Assembly (NCBI GenBank): GCA_036971615.1 | Contig: JAYKKR010000025.1 | Coordinates: 576,623 to 640,622 of the forward strand | Source: Amyloporia xantha | Taxonomy: Eukaryota; Basidiomycota; Agaricomycetes; Polyporales; Adustoporiaceae | Length of the DNA: 64,000 bases | Direction of reading: 5' to 3' | In this document: piece by piece, positions 22,860 through 35,800 of the stretch | How the letters are laid out: every line of letters starts with the position of its first letter | How positions within the stretch are numbered: the first letter of the stretch is position 1 | The notes under the pieces: generated by a model | Told to the model about the DNA's origin: nothing | Databases searched by the model: none | The model's input: the letters and a program-made list of their open reading frames with translations, nothing else | Translations under genes and position numbers: made by a program

Positions 22860-25800
22860 CTAGCTGCCGAAGCCTGTCCAATCGATTGACTCCTGTCCTC
22901 TTCTCCGCCATTCCCTCCCTGCACCACTGATGTCGGACAGATGTCGCATGGTAGGACGCCCATGAGGGCAATTCCAAGGCTGGTCCATAGTTCCCATATG
23001 GCGTATGACCTAAGTAAACCCGGCGCACGACTAAGTCGTGTCCCGAGAAGTCCCTTGCAGAAACAAGACTTACAGATGTCATCTGCCGCCTGTCTAACGT
23101 CGTACCAACCATGACACTCTTTCGGCATGCACGCATAGCAAACATAGCCCGTGCTTTAGAACATCTAACCATCTGACCAGTGGGGCGGTCTTGCATCAGG
23201 TGCAGCAGCTCCTCCAGGTCTAGAGAACGTCTGCATGGGATAGCCGAGACAAGTTGTGTTCTGCAGACTCACCCTTGAAATCAAAGATCGTACTCTTGCT
23301 TGTCGGCTGTGCAACGAGATTCAAACGACGGCCTTCCCCAAACGCTGAGTCCTCGTCAATCTCGATTTCGAAGCCGTTCTGCCTCAGGATGTCTATATTC
23401 TCTGTCGCCAAAAGCTCGTCCGCTGCTGTCAGTTCTAAAGGCTGTGGTCTTAATGACATAAATCAGATCTCACGTCGCGAGAGAGAAGTTCAGCACTGTA
23501 CCGAAAGAGCCTCTGAGATTTGATCTTCGTCGTCTGCTGCAGGGTCTCAAAGTTGTACTTCTCATCAGCAGCGTGCTGGTCTACTATAAATAGATCATCC
23601 ACGCATCCCTTTCCGTCCTCATCGAGCGTTCTGGAACCCGGAGGAAATGCGCTCCTCCGTGCAATAATGAATCCGAGGTTGAACTGCCCCACAACCTCCA
23701 TAGACATGAAATCCGTTTTGTCAATAACCAACGAGAGCGCCTCGACCGCCTTCTCATCGTCTTCAATGTTCATGATGCCTGCATCTGCCTGTATCTTGGC
23801 TACAGGCGTTATTGTCTGATCGCAGCTCGTTGCTGACAGTCTGGCCTGTAGCTGGTCCCACGAAGATGAGATCCGCGACAAATCAAAGCGGAGCGACACA
23901 TCTTCATTGTCTGCACTCCGTATGACTTCAGGACGGGAGGCACGGTCGGCCGTCGAGGCTGAGATTGATGATAGAACAGGGGTGACGGCATCGCTCTCAG
24001 CATCCGACGAGTCCTGCGAAGAGGCCAGAGTGTGGTCGTGGTCTTCCAGATCGATGATTTCCGATTCCGGTGGATCTGAGAGCAGCACTACATCCCTTTG
24101 GTCATCGTCAACACGCACGCCTCGCCCACGCATCTCTCCCTGCTCGAGTGAATGCAGCATATCAACTTCCCCATCCTCGTTCTGGGGCACGTCACCCTTC
24201 TCATCAACCTTCGCACTGTCATCGTCTAGCTCGTCCATATCGTCCACTTCGTCTTCGTCGTCTTGTAGCCTTTCGTCTTCGGCTTCTTCCATATTAACAT
24301 TCGTAGGCTGGCTTCCACTGGCGAATGCCTGCAACCTAGCCCTCAGGTTGTCTCTTGCGCCTCTCGCAGAGCATGTTCCATCTCCCGTCTTACGCTTCTT
24401 GCGAGGAGGTGATATGTCTTCTTCCGAGCGACGATGCAGACTCCAAGCCGTACCAGAGGTGCTCAGCACCGTTTGCACGCTTCGAGTGCCCGACGCACCA
24501 GTCATACCATTGGTCTGCCTTGCCGAACTAGCTGAGTCCAATCCCTGGTCATTCTCGTCTGGAGAGCTAACACGTGCTCCTTGCGCCTCGTCATGGTTGC
24601 GTATATCTTCGATCGGGCGTACCTGACTCGCAGAAGGAGAGCCAGAGTCCGTGATAACGGCTCGTAACCGCGTCACGGGTAAAGAAGCATCATCTGTTGC
24701 AATGGGTAGCCTCGCTTGCGCATGCATGCCTTGCCGACCTTGGTTACCATGTGAGGCGGGAGGTATTGATGTGGCACATCCGCTTGGTGTGAGTTCCTCT
24801 GAATAGGGAGCATCTGGGGTAACTCCATGCGGAGAACACTCTGCGGGGTGCGATGCGATATCCGCGGTTTGCGGCATGCAATCAGCAGCCTCTCCGCTCG
24901 AAACGGCTTCTGCATCGTTGCCATGTTCGGCCTCCCCACCTGCTATATCATCATCTTGGCCCAGTAAAAGAATGGGTTTCCCGAAGCTTTCGTCTTCTCC
25001 AAGTAGCGCTGCAGGCGAACCACCATGTTCCTCAACACGACCAATCGGCGGAGTCGAGTGGTATCCTGCATTATCGTCTGCATCGTCTTCAATGAAGAGA
25101 GGTTCCTCTTCTTGCAGTGTCTGAGATGACCTCCGAGATAAGGGTGTTGAATCAGCCTGTTTGACAGGTGCTTGAGAGGCAATAGAAGGATTGATGTCGT
25201 ACGTAGCTCGAGACGGGGCAAACTTCTGTTCCAGAGCAATCTAATAGAAAACAAAACGTAAGCGCAGTATACAATGAGGAATGCTTGGCGTAATTCAATA
25301 ACAAGGGCATGATGCTAACAACGCGGAGGTAGCACATACCTTGAGGGCCTGCACGAGGTTGTTCTCACTGTGTAGGAGGATCGTCCGTTTGTCCGGACTG
25401 ACGTTCACATCGCACGAATCTGACGAACCCCCAAAGGGATGGTATGAGATTTTTCACATTCCGTTCAGTATCCCCTTCAAGAACGCGAAGACAAAAGAGA
25501 GAAGAATCGCGCAGAACACGGTATGACATCGTGAGAAGCCAGAATCGAGGGAACGAGGCGATGGCGAGCGCAGATGTGGGAACGAAACAACGGAGACCGC
25601 GAACGGGAGAACCCAGGAAGCGCCAGGAACCGAACTCACCGGTGGGAAGTATGAAGTCTGCCACGATGAACGGCGCCTGATTTGCATTGAACGTCCGATA
25701 CACCTCGTTGAACGCCTTCTGGACCTGGTCATGGGGATGGGCGTGACGTCGACACTGAACAGGGAAGCAGACTTGCCTTAGAAGGGTTACATGGGCGACC

Positions 25801-27245
25801 GTTGATGTAAAAGAACTGGCGGTCCGTGCCTGTCCGGCCGCACGCTACTGCAAACCGGGAGATCAGCCCACGGACCCGAACTTCGCTCGAAGACCTGCAT
25901 GACGGATGCCAGGGAAGTGAATAAGACATGCGGTGCACTGCGAGATAATGACACTCACCCGTCGGCGTCAAAGATGCCCTGTCTTCTCAAGACCGCCCTT
26001 TCGGTCTCCACATCGAACTGAAGGTCAAGTTCGACCAGGTGTTCCAGCGCTTTTGGACCCCAAAGCGCAGAGACAGATGCACGCATCGAGGGCGTGCCGT
26101 CGGTACGCATCTGCACCGCCTTCTTTCTGAGAATCAACAAGAGACGCTCAGAGGGCCTTCGGGAGTTACGTCAAGAGATACCCACCCGCTGATAGGCTGG
26201 TGTGTGACCGTTAGACGCACGCCCTTGTTCTCCTGCGCGCATGGCACCAGCGCATACGCAGAAAGCAGCGCGAGCGCCTTGCCGAACTCGCGTTTGGCAT
26301 TGCGCTCCAGCTCTTTGCGACGCACAGGAAGCGGTTTGAAGAGTTCCGTGATTATGACGGTGGTACCGCGCTGTGTGCAACGTGGCAGGGTTTTTTAAAT
26401 TCAAAGACGTAAGTGAATGACGACAGTAGAGTGGAACGCAATGAATACCTGCCTGGCAACCTTCCCTTGCCGGTTGACCACCCGCCCCGACCGATCCAGC
26501 TCGAGGACGGTACCCATAGGGGCCTCGGATGCAGTTGCAGTTGCAACAGTGACCTGTTCTGCCAAGGCGCAGAGAGAAGAGAGGGCTTCTCCGCGAAAGC
26601 CGAAGGTGCGAAGGACAGTGAGGTCGGAGAAGGAGGATAGCTTGGAAGTATGATATTTCAACGCTATTAGGACACAGTCTGGTCAGTGCTCCATTCAACA
26701 GTCCCTCATTACAAGCACATGTGTCGACTTTTGGTAGCTCGTACCAGAGCTATCTATCAGATACAGCAACCTCGCCCGACAGGGCTATGTCTTTGATTCG
26801 ACATTTCTACGCATAATCATCATCGTCTCGTGACATACTAAGTGTTCACATCAAAAAAGGTGTGCCTAACACCTCTGGATACACAATTCCATCATAGGAA
26901 ACGATACTCACCAATAGCATCGTAGTCTTGTGGAGCAATACCACTCCCATTGTCGATCACCTCGACGGAAGCCAAGCCATGGTCTTTGAAGCGCACCTCT
27001 GCAGGAAACAAAGTCCAAAGAATTTAAAGGATGTGCGGGTGGGCTTAGCAACTGGGCTCACCAACAGACGTTGCTCCTGCGTCCAGGCTATTTTCGAGCA
27101 GCTCCTTCACAGCCGTCTGAAGGTCAATCACGACCTGACCTGAAGAGATACGATGGACAGAGGCGGTATCAAGGGCCTTGATTGAGCCACTCGAGTCGCT
27201 AGCTGGCACGTCGTCCGCCGCTGCCAATGCCATGCCATCGTTCAT
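22860..27245 (-). CDS. PMS1: DNA mismatch repair MutL homologue PMS1 (PMS2-type)
   Basis: Nuclear MutL-alpha subunit: a GHKL ATPase plus endonuclease that nicks DNA after mismatch recognition, partner of MLH1. Twelve exons: 27245-27062, 26998-26912, 26663-26449, 26370-26186, 26126-25959, 25894-25777, 25724-25640, 25419-25340, 25240-23502, 23448-23273, 23219-23074, 23009-22860; 1110 residues, phases consistent. ATPase motifs: [26 protein letters not shown]. Transducer: [17 protein letters not shown]. An acidic, Ser-rich linker spans about 390-830. Endonuclease site: [12 protein letters not shown] (about 934-945), matching DQHA-x2-E-x4-E, with ACRKSV and CPHGRP near the end. The intron 25776-25725 has a GC donor (GCAAGT). 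Introns 2 and 7 are unusually long (248 and 220 nt). Start: first ATG in frame; a downstream Met (27233) is possible. All catalytic motifs are intact. Confidence 0.95.
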
Positions 27246-29560
27246 GGATCGTGTATACGTGCGTAATGAGCACAAAGTCCGCACCACCGTGAGACTCGAC
27301 GCGGCGCGCCGGTTAGCGATGGGTTACGACATGTCACACCACGTGATATTTTGTCACGCGTCTTAAGCGTCACTCGCCCTCTTGGACAGGCACTTTGGTT
27401 ACCTCCTCACTCCCACATCTACACTACAAGTGCCGTGCATTCTATCGCGAGTGCAGACAAAGACGATATGTTATTGGTTCAGACACAAGACAATTTAAAT
27501 CCGACAATTTCGTTGCCTGACGCGCGTCGGCGCCTTTCATCTCTTCCCTGATATACAAGAACCGAGTCGTCGTTCTCGTCCGGTACAGTACGTGTCTGCG
27601 GCGATTTACGCCCTCACCTCGACACTCCTTCGGGAAATGGCGCCTGATATAACCCTCGATGTTTAGTACAGCCACTATGGCTCCAGCTCCTCAACAGTGG
27701 TGGATTCAAAAATGTTAATGAACCCTAAATCACAATGCAATTCCAATTCACACAAGGTCCCTTACTAGACGGTGTGTAGTCGACGGGCCCCAAGTGGTGA
27801 TAAATTCAAGACTCCATTCAACGACGCTCACCGGGCGCGTCTTGCCTGCATCTCCGAGCACGTCGTACACTTGAATCCAACACGCGTTCCATGAGGATCC
27901 TCTGCTAATACACACACGCAAGGAATCACAAAGCCGCAAGCCTTGGCCTACCATCGTCCGATTGAGTCGCTTTATGTCAGTCTGTCCGCGTGTCTGAATG
28001 CTAAAACAGACCCGAGCTGTGATCTCAAATTTACACAATATAAGGAGCGAAGCACCGGTCATTTCCAGCTACAGAATATTATCCGCGTGGATAACGCCTC
28101 CGATACATGGGCGAAACGACTGCGTACGCGGCTCGCCTTCGTCTGCTCCTTGCAGCCAGTCACCGTGTCACCTCTCACCTGCGAGTCGCACAAGGAAAGC
28201 GCATCTGTACTTGGCTAAAACCCACCGCCAGCCTCCGTCACCCCGGCCCGCCGCAGAGTCAGTGCTCTGTCCATGCTGTGGAGACGACGATCTTACAGAA
28301 GGTGACGTGCCTTCCCTGCGAGTGCGAGTGCGGGCTTTCGGCTGGAATAGTTGGGCAAGGTCAAAGGACAGGGACGTACCGCCGGCAGGAGCTGTTACGC
28401 AGTGTCTGACTCTTTCTTACTGGCATCCCAACGGCATAGGCGTTGCTCCGTACGCAGGTTGCGCTATCCATGCTGCCAAGCACCATCCTAGCTGAGAGGC
28501 CCTTGCAGCACGGACGACGCAGCCTGATGCAGGGCATGCCCCGCGCTCCACGCACCGGGGGAAGAACGAGCGAGCATTCGGTTCTGAATAAGTACTGACG
28601 ATTAGGGTGGCTGTCGCTAGGAGACTGGTTTGAAGGGTAGATTCCTGGCAAGGTCCTACTTATGGCACAGGGAGTCGTGCAGCGCTTGGGGAAGCAAGCC
28701 TAAGGCGGTCAAGGACGTGGGGTTTGTGACAATACACATGGGATAGGCTGACTCAAAGGCACCTGAGATTGCAATTGGATATGTCATAGCAGAAATCCAG
28801 GCGTAGATTCATATGTGGTTGGGTTGTTTCCCTGCCAAGCGTCTGGGCGCCGGCTGCGGAAACGTGAGGAGCAGAACTAGTGTTGCCAAGACGCGCTACG
28901 AGCGGTGACGTGCGACGGGAGTCCCGAGCTGCGAGCGGCACGGCCATGGCGAGAGCACAGAGTGTAGAGCGGGACGAGCGACAATGGACGAATCACGATG
29001 GACGAATGCACTCAAGCAGCCTCGCGCCGACCTCGGTGCGAAGCGTCGCGGGGTTATTTGGGCGATATGAGTGAGATTCGCGGGCTGGCGGTGTCAAAGT
29101 AGCTTCGTACGATGATCACGGCCATGTTGACGTCGGCGGGGCGATCCTCGAGGCGCATGCAGCCACCGCAGGTGTCTGGGGCTGGTCGTTGTCGCCGCGC
29201 TAGTCGTCGTCGGGTGTGTCAAGGAACGGCGCTGAGGGACGAGGAAAGTCAGCGGCTCCGAGCGGGCCGCTGAGGGCCCAGACTGCGGAGGCTCGATATA
29301 GCAGGGGGTGAGAGACCGGGATTGGCTGGAGCTGCAGCCTGTGCCTAGCGGGAAACGCCAAGGGCATTTGCGTTTCTGTCTTCCCCGCGTCCTCCCACTC
29401 ACTCGTATCTCTCAGCAGCAGCCTCTCCCGTCTTGTCTACAGCCTGCTGCCAGCAACGAAAGGACCCTCTCAGCGCAGCACGGCCGCTGCCACTCATTCT
29501 CTCATCTCCCCTCTCATCTCATCTCACTCTGAACCAGTGCCTGCTCTCGCGCACGGGACG
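27246..29560. promoter_or_regulatory. 2.3 kb divergent interval between PMS1 and the methyltransferase gene
   Basis: Both flanking genes start outward from here, so it holds two promoters. The last 250 bp before the methyltransferase start are C/T-rich, with runs such as CTCATCTCATCTC. An imperfect direct repeat ACGATGGACGAATCACG-like lies near 28980-29010. Reading frames on both strands (for example around 28000-28500) lack family features and splice partners, so I call no gene here. Confidence 0.4.
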
Positions 29561-32100
29561 ATGCCCTTCCCCTTCCTCCTCTGCCAGCGGCATCCCCGCT
29601 ACGCCCTCCTCCTCGCCGCCGTCCTCTTCACGACCTTCTTCTTCCTCTCCCCCGACGATGCCTTCTCATCCCGCTCCACGCGCGTGCCCGTCTCCCCCGT
29701 ACTCGACCTCGATCTCCCCGCCCGTGTCGCGCGATCGGAGGCCATGTACCAGCGCACCCTCGCACGTCGCCAGGACATGATCAAAAAGTTCGGCCCCAGC
29801 CCTAGCCAGGTCGTCATGTGCGTATGCGTTGTAGGGCTCTTGCAATGCCGTACTTAGCCTCTTCTAACCTGTAGGTTCCCACCCGATCGGGAACCATGGC
29901 CTGCATATACAGTCTGTGAGTGTCCTATCCTTCTTTCTTGTCATCGTCGCTTCTCTGTATCTCGCTACCAATGTCTCGTCGTGCCGCCGTTTTCGCCGCC
30001 GTCGGTACCCTGCCTCATTTCCATTTCGCACCGCCAATCGTACATCCCCACTGTCGGCCCATCATGTCTGGATTCACCATTGTTGAGAATTTATTTTCGA
30101 GTGCGCGTCCCCCCTTTCACCTCGAGCGCCCTGTCCTACACCCCGCTTCCCATGCCACCGTGTTCGTGCGTCCGGCCATCAGCACTATCTTGGAGTACGG
30201 GCTGCGCGCGCGATCAGCAGGGCCATTTCTCGCACGCGCCTATCCCCTTGCTTCTTCTCCCGCGTCCCCTCTATTTTTGTCCCCCCCCTCCCCTTGCGTT
30301 GCTGGGAAGTAACGCAACCCCGAGTCAAGGCGCGCCTTGACTTGACGTCGCGAGATGCTGGCTATCTCGGCGTATCTAGGAGCGGGACGTACCTCGAGCT
30401 CGCAAAGCCAGCTCTTCATTGATGCTGACCGCAGAGCTTGGGGACTGCCGCTCATAAAGGATGCCGACATAAGCCGCGGTGCGGCGGAGCTGGCTGGCTG
30501 GGCGCAAGCTATAGCAAAGGCTGTCCTGCCCAGTCTTGAATCCAGCGCTCGCGGTCACGGTTATCTTCATGGACCTTAGGGCTGTTCGCGGCAGCCACTC
30601 GGACGGTTTGAATTACCTTCCGCCTTACCTCGCAGCGACACTGGCAGGCCTTCTGGCACGCGCACGTTTCCCCCTTGCTTCTTCTCCCTCGAAGGCTTTA
30701 TTTTTATCCCCTTAACGGTCCCGCCCTCCCACGATGTCCACCACGAATAGGATATTGGACCAGCGTTTCTCGCATGAGCTTGTAGAGATGATAGCTACAA
30801 ACCCGACCTCCCACTGTTGGCTGGTCGGGCTGGCGAGTCGTGCACTTCACTCAGCGGGGGGACAGTTCAGCTCGCACACTCCCGGGTTTCCCCTTTATAA
30901 CGAACTTATGCGGTCCTCGGGCGTTTACGAGCGAGAGGCTCTCGGGATTTGCTATGTTTTGCTTGCGCTCGTCTTTGCTTCTTCCTCCATACTACTATTG
31001 ATACTAACGCTGACCTCGCCGTCTTACAGGGGACTTCTTCCCGGCCGTGTTCAACTGCCCACACGACGTGGAGCGGCTCGGCGCGCTCGGGGACGGCGGG
31101 CAGTGGGTCTGCGGGCTCTCACGGATCGCAGAAAAGCCAGATTGCGTGATTTACTCATTCGGTGCGTCTTGTGTCTTCCTCCCACTCCTCACCTATAGTG
31201 TATTCACGCCCCTACCCCCAGGCCTGGACTGGGAATCGTCGTTCGAGGCGGAGCTTCTGTCGCGGACGCAGCACTGCCAGGTGTGGGGCTACGACTACGT
31301 CGCGCCCGGGTTTGGCCGCGCGGTCGGGCGGGGCGGGCTGAAGCCGCGGACGCACTTTGCGCGATTGGGGCTCGGCGCGGCGGATAGCCACGGCCCCGCG
31401 GACGAGCCGAAGATGTGGACGCTGCGGAGCCTGATGAAGGCGAACGGTGAGTGACAAGTGTTCACGTACCCTGCCCTCCAACGCACTGGTGTTCACGCGC
31501 ACCCGCAGGGCACACGCACATCGACATCCTGCACGTCGACATCGAGGGCTGGGAGTTCGAGGTGCTGCGGAGCATGGTGCGCGACTTCGTGGGCGTGCGC
31601 CCGGGGATCGGGGTCACGGAGGCGGAGAGCGTGGACGGCGCGGCGCTGCCGTTCGGGCAGCTGCTGATCGAGATGCACATCTGGCACCAGCGCTTCCACG
31701 AGTTCCTCGCGTTCTGGGAGATGCTCGAGGCGGTCGGGCTGCGGCCGTTCCGCTCGGAGGTGAGTGGTTGTGTTTAGTTTTGATTCAGTGATATAGGGCG
31801 AAGCTGAGGCGGCGCGGTGCAGGTTAACCTCGTGTATGCGAACTATAACAGGCAGAGCGGGGTCGAGCTCGCGACGGTACGTTTGCCGGCTCTGTCATCG
31901 CGACTCGTCCTAACTTGTTTTGGTTGAAAATCTACCAGTACTCATTCCTGAATCTCCGAGGCGACAACGTGTTCGTCGCGGACCCGCCATCATTAGGGAC
32001 GGACGAACTCGCGCTGGAGGGGGAGCGCGACGCGGACCTCGAGGAGCCGAACCTGCGCATGATCCGGCACGCGATCCCACCAACGGGCGTAGATGCCTAG
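29561..32100 (+). CDS. Membrane-anchored methyltransferase-domain protein (METTL24/FkbM-like)
   Basis: Resembles basidiomycete methyltransferase-domain proteins related to METTL24/FkbM types; presumed SAM-dependent, substrate unknown, probably in the secretory pathway lumen. Exons 29561-29817, 29875-29915, 31030-31161, 31222-31446, 31509-31759, 31823-31876 and 31939-32100 give 373 residues with phases matching. A type II anchor lies near residues 14-30 (ALLLAAVLFTTFFFL) after a short basic N-terminus. Domain motifs: WDFFPAVFNCPHDVERLG, GDGGQWVCG (119-127), CVIYSFGLDWESSFEAELL, then HIDILHVDIEGWEFEVL (227-232 is the acidic core) and a C-terminal YSFLNLRGDNV. Intron 2 is 1114 nt, far longer than every other intron here, and carries internal repeats. 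GC content is high in exons 3-7. The 3' end faces the TFIIIC gene. Confidence 0.85.
29916..31029 (+). other. 1.1 kb intron with duplicated segment and perfect palindrome
   Basis: The intron starts GTGAGTGTCC and ends CGTCTTACAG; the flanking exons join as YTV|WDFFPAVF, which matches the family, so splicing across 1114 nt is expected. Inside, 30213-30290 and 30648-30716 are similar (both carry CCCCTTGCTTCTTCTCCC and CTATTTTT or TTATTTTTATCCCC). An 18 bp perfect palindrome GTCAAGGCGCGCCTTGAC is at 30324-30341. A 154-codon frame at 30734-31198 crosses into exon 3 out of frame and is not a gene. An old insertion is the likely reason for the length. Confidence 0.6.
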
Positions 32101-32822
32101 AGTCTCTGCCCCCGCTTGCACGAAGGGCGAAGGCGGAATGCGGAGAGACCGGGCGACTGCGCGCGCGTAGGCGTGTTGGCGTGCGCGTCCTGTTACACCC
32201 GTTACAGTGCTTCACTCCTATGTCTCCTCTCTCTGGTTTTCGCGTTCACCCCTTGCTGCTCACGCGTGCGTGCGTGCGTGCCGACATACCATTATATCAC
32301 CATATAGCCTATAGCCTAACGCCCTGCTATGCCTCGGACGTGTCCATTCCATACATACCATAGCCACTACCGTCCCGCCGCCCTCGCGCGCTCACACTAC
32401 GTCGTACCTAGACCGGACCGGACCTGCTCTGCTCGCTGTGTATTTGTGTTCTGTATGTAGTATTTATCGAGACGAGCGACTGTATTCACTCGGACACACT
32501 GTGCGTGGCTATCTGCGCCCCGACCAATTCGAGATCTCGAGGTGGAGCGGCTGCGGTGAGCAAGAAGCGGGTGGGTGTGCGCTTCTCGAGAGCATTGACA
32601 TCAAGACTGGGGAAGTGCGTAATCCGAAAGGGGAGGAATCGCAATCGGCTGCACTGGTAATGGTTTGACTTTGTAGAAACGGTGATCTTCTCCCTGAAGT
32701 GACTTCATCATCCTGGCGTCTTCACGAAGTTGGACAGCTTTCTTCCTGTTCTTATGTCTTCGTGGTTGCTGACGGATCAAAAGGAATTATGACGCAGCAG
32801 AGGGCAGGTAGACCGGGGCAAA
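32101..32822. other. Convergent 3' interval between the methyltransferase gene and TFC4
   Basis: About 720 bp with two 3' untranslated regions. A short GTGC microsatellite (five units) occurs near 32264-32282. No other feature seen. Confidence 0.4.
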
Positions 32823-35800
32823 TCAGAGCGATAACCACCGCCTGTACAGATTCTGAGCCAATGGTGTCGCCCCCGTGGTGACGTAAATAATCGAGAGGTT
32901 ATACGCCGCCTCTCGGGCTAGCCCACAGTCCTGGGCGCACCAAGCCAGTCAACATTGGAACTCGCAATTTTGTGACTGACATACCTCAATGTTCTCGGAT
33001 GATCTTTTCTCGGCCATCTCCAAGACGCGCTCGTAGTGACGAACGGCGAGGGAATGTAGACCTATAGAGATACGGTAAGCTCATCCGTAATTGCCGATCA
33101 AGTCTGCAACATACCTAGCTGCTGGAAAGCACGTCCGAAATTATACTCCACTTCATCCATGCCCTCTGCGTCTGCTCCGCGCAGAGTCCGATACCGAGAC
33201 AGGAAGGCCATTCCCTACATGTTCAGAATTAGCGTTGGCAGACAAATGTTAGCTGAGAGCCTAAGTCACCTGGGAGATGAGATGGTTCCTGTTATCTGCC
33301 TGACGCTGCATGGCACGCCCAAATGACGCGAGGGCTACAGAAAGGCAGATCACCGGATCCTCGGGGCAATAGTCATACGCATGGAGAAGATAAACTATGA
33401 CATGGAAAAATAAAGATCAGCATACGAAACACATTCGAGGTACTCGCAAGTACGCACACAATGCACTCTGATAACTTTTCGCTGCGAGACAGATCTGGCC
33501 GTATATAGCAATGTTGACAGGGTTGCCCTTTGTCGGTAAGGTCGCTCTTTCCGATATACTAGACCTCTCCGTCGCAGCCGGGGTGCTTTCCAGAGGACCT
33601 TCGTCTTCGTCGTCCACGTCGTCAACATCTCCAGCCTTGTTTGATGAGCCACCTTGAAATGCATATCGTCGCGTTGTACCGTTCCAGCGCACGGCGTCCT
33701 TGTTCTTCAACGCTGCGTCTGCAAGCTTGAGCTCTCGCAGCAGATGTTTTGAGAGGGTGGATACAAGGATTGCATCAGTGGCGCGCAGGCCGCTGCCCAA
33801 TGCCGCCACGAGAATACGGAAAGGTTCATTATTGAACTGATATGCGTTTATCAGTTTGCGACTTTGCTCGATGACAATCGGGAATTTCCCGGCGTGGATA
33901 GAACAGGCTAGTTGCCAGCCGGATGATGAATCAGGGTCGATCGTGTGGTATCATGAAAGCACACGTACTGATGATTGCAAGCCTTATTGTATCTTGAGCC
34001 GCGCGACTCTGATATGCATTTGAATATGTGATGTGGCGTAGCACTTCTTGCGCGAGATCATATTGGTCTCGTTTTGTGAGAAGAAATGCGTACTAGGATT
34101 CGCAAATTCAGTCTTGAATGCATTGAAGACAAATATGAGGTGACTCTCACATGCAAGAACAACCGGAGCCACTCATCAATCGACACCGTCCGAAACGTGT
34201 TCACTCCACCCGAGTTCACGGCCTCTGACTTGACCTTCCGCGTCATTGCATCACGTCCTGCATATACATGATCAGGTTATGGATACATCGGCTCAAGCGG
34301 AAATCGATACGTAGAAACGTTACCTAGCTCAAGTTGAAGACGGGAAGCCATGCTCTCCTCACTGGCTTCAGTCGTTTGTTTCCTCGAGGTGCGTGGAAAC
34401 ATCCCGCGGAAGCCTTGATGCTAGAGGTACCATGAAGCTCAGATTTTATGAAGCCCGTCAAGGCATCGGGGACCTACCCTGCTAGCCAGGAATAAAGGTC
34501 TTGTCTCCCTGAACGACTCGACAAGCTTCTCTGCCTCGACGAGCCACTCGCGCTCAGCATCTTCCTCTTCCGCTAGCATGCGTGACCAGAGTTCTCTGAT
34601 CCGGTGGAAGCCTTGAGAGACCTCCCGCTCCTTCTGTACCTCCAGCTCCCGAAGCTGTGATACACTAAGTTTATTTGCTGCTTTTGAAGATCCTGCTTTG
34701 CCTTTGACGCGAGCCTTCTCTTCAAAGAGAGATGTTGTTGCCGGTTCGTCTGGCCCATCCGTAGCATCTTGCCTTGGTCGCTTCTTGCGCGCGTCGATGA
34801 CTGCGTAAAGAATGAGAAGAAGCTCAGAGTAAATTATGGGATGAAAGGTCACCTTGGAGTACCAAATCCAGAGCTTTGCGTGGTTCGTTCAATATTTCAT
34901 AGATCTCGGCTAGTTTCATCTTCGCCTCGCTATGCGTTGGATCGGCAGTAATGACTGCGCGAACGACATTAATACAGCCGCGTTAGTCAGTAGTACAGCA
35001 ACGAAGAGCACAAAGTGACAAACGCACTGTGCTCGTATACTTCGGCGGCTTCCTTTATATCGCCAACCATGCGGCGGCATGCAGCAGTCTGAAGGAGGAT
35101 GTAAAGACTGCTCGTCTAAGAGAATTGTTAGGGAAGTTCATGCACAGTCCAAATCGCGAATTGGAGACAGCTTACCCCTGCATCTCCACCGAGAATCTCA
35201 TAGATGTGACCTGCTTCTGCATACAGTTCACGCTCAAAATACGCATCGGCAATCTCAGAAAACAGTGCGGCATATTCGGTGACATCTTGCGACAGTACGA
35301 TGTGGGCGTGAATCTGAAATCACAGTCAGTGTCACATCCATGCTCTTCTGCTCTGGAAGCGAGCTACCTTTCCTTCGTCGACATCTCCCATCTTGATTCG
35401 CGCGACCGCCAGTCGATGTCTTGCGTTCACATCGAGGGGGTACATGCCAGACTGCAACTCGCCATCGGCACTCCTAATGCCTTCTGCGACGTCGTACTCG
35501 CGATCGTCGTCACATACATCCCAGAACTTCTGTTGTGCACGCCCCTGTAACCATCGGCATCCTTTCCTGATGGTATGAATCGCCTTATCATGCTGCCCTA
35601 GAGTGTTATAAAGATCAGCTAGCACGAGCAGGTGCATTAAGCCGAATCCGCCTCCCGGGACCTCCTGATGGACCTCAGGGTCATACCCGACTCCGGAGAG
35701 GAACTTGGAGTAGTAGTACGCAAACGCATCGGAAAATAAAGATGCGCATAGATCGAGATCTGAAACTTCGATGAGGATAGGGCGGAGTTCATCTAATACG

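Noticed and set aside
23907..24626. 239-codon Ser-rich plus-strand frame
   Set aside because: Antisense to the acidic linker of PMS1; poly-Ser reflects antisense of Asp/Glu codons.
30734..31198. 154-codon frame within the long intron
   Set aside because: Runs into methyltransferase exon 3 in the wrong frame; no motif.
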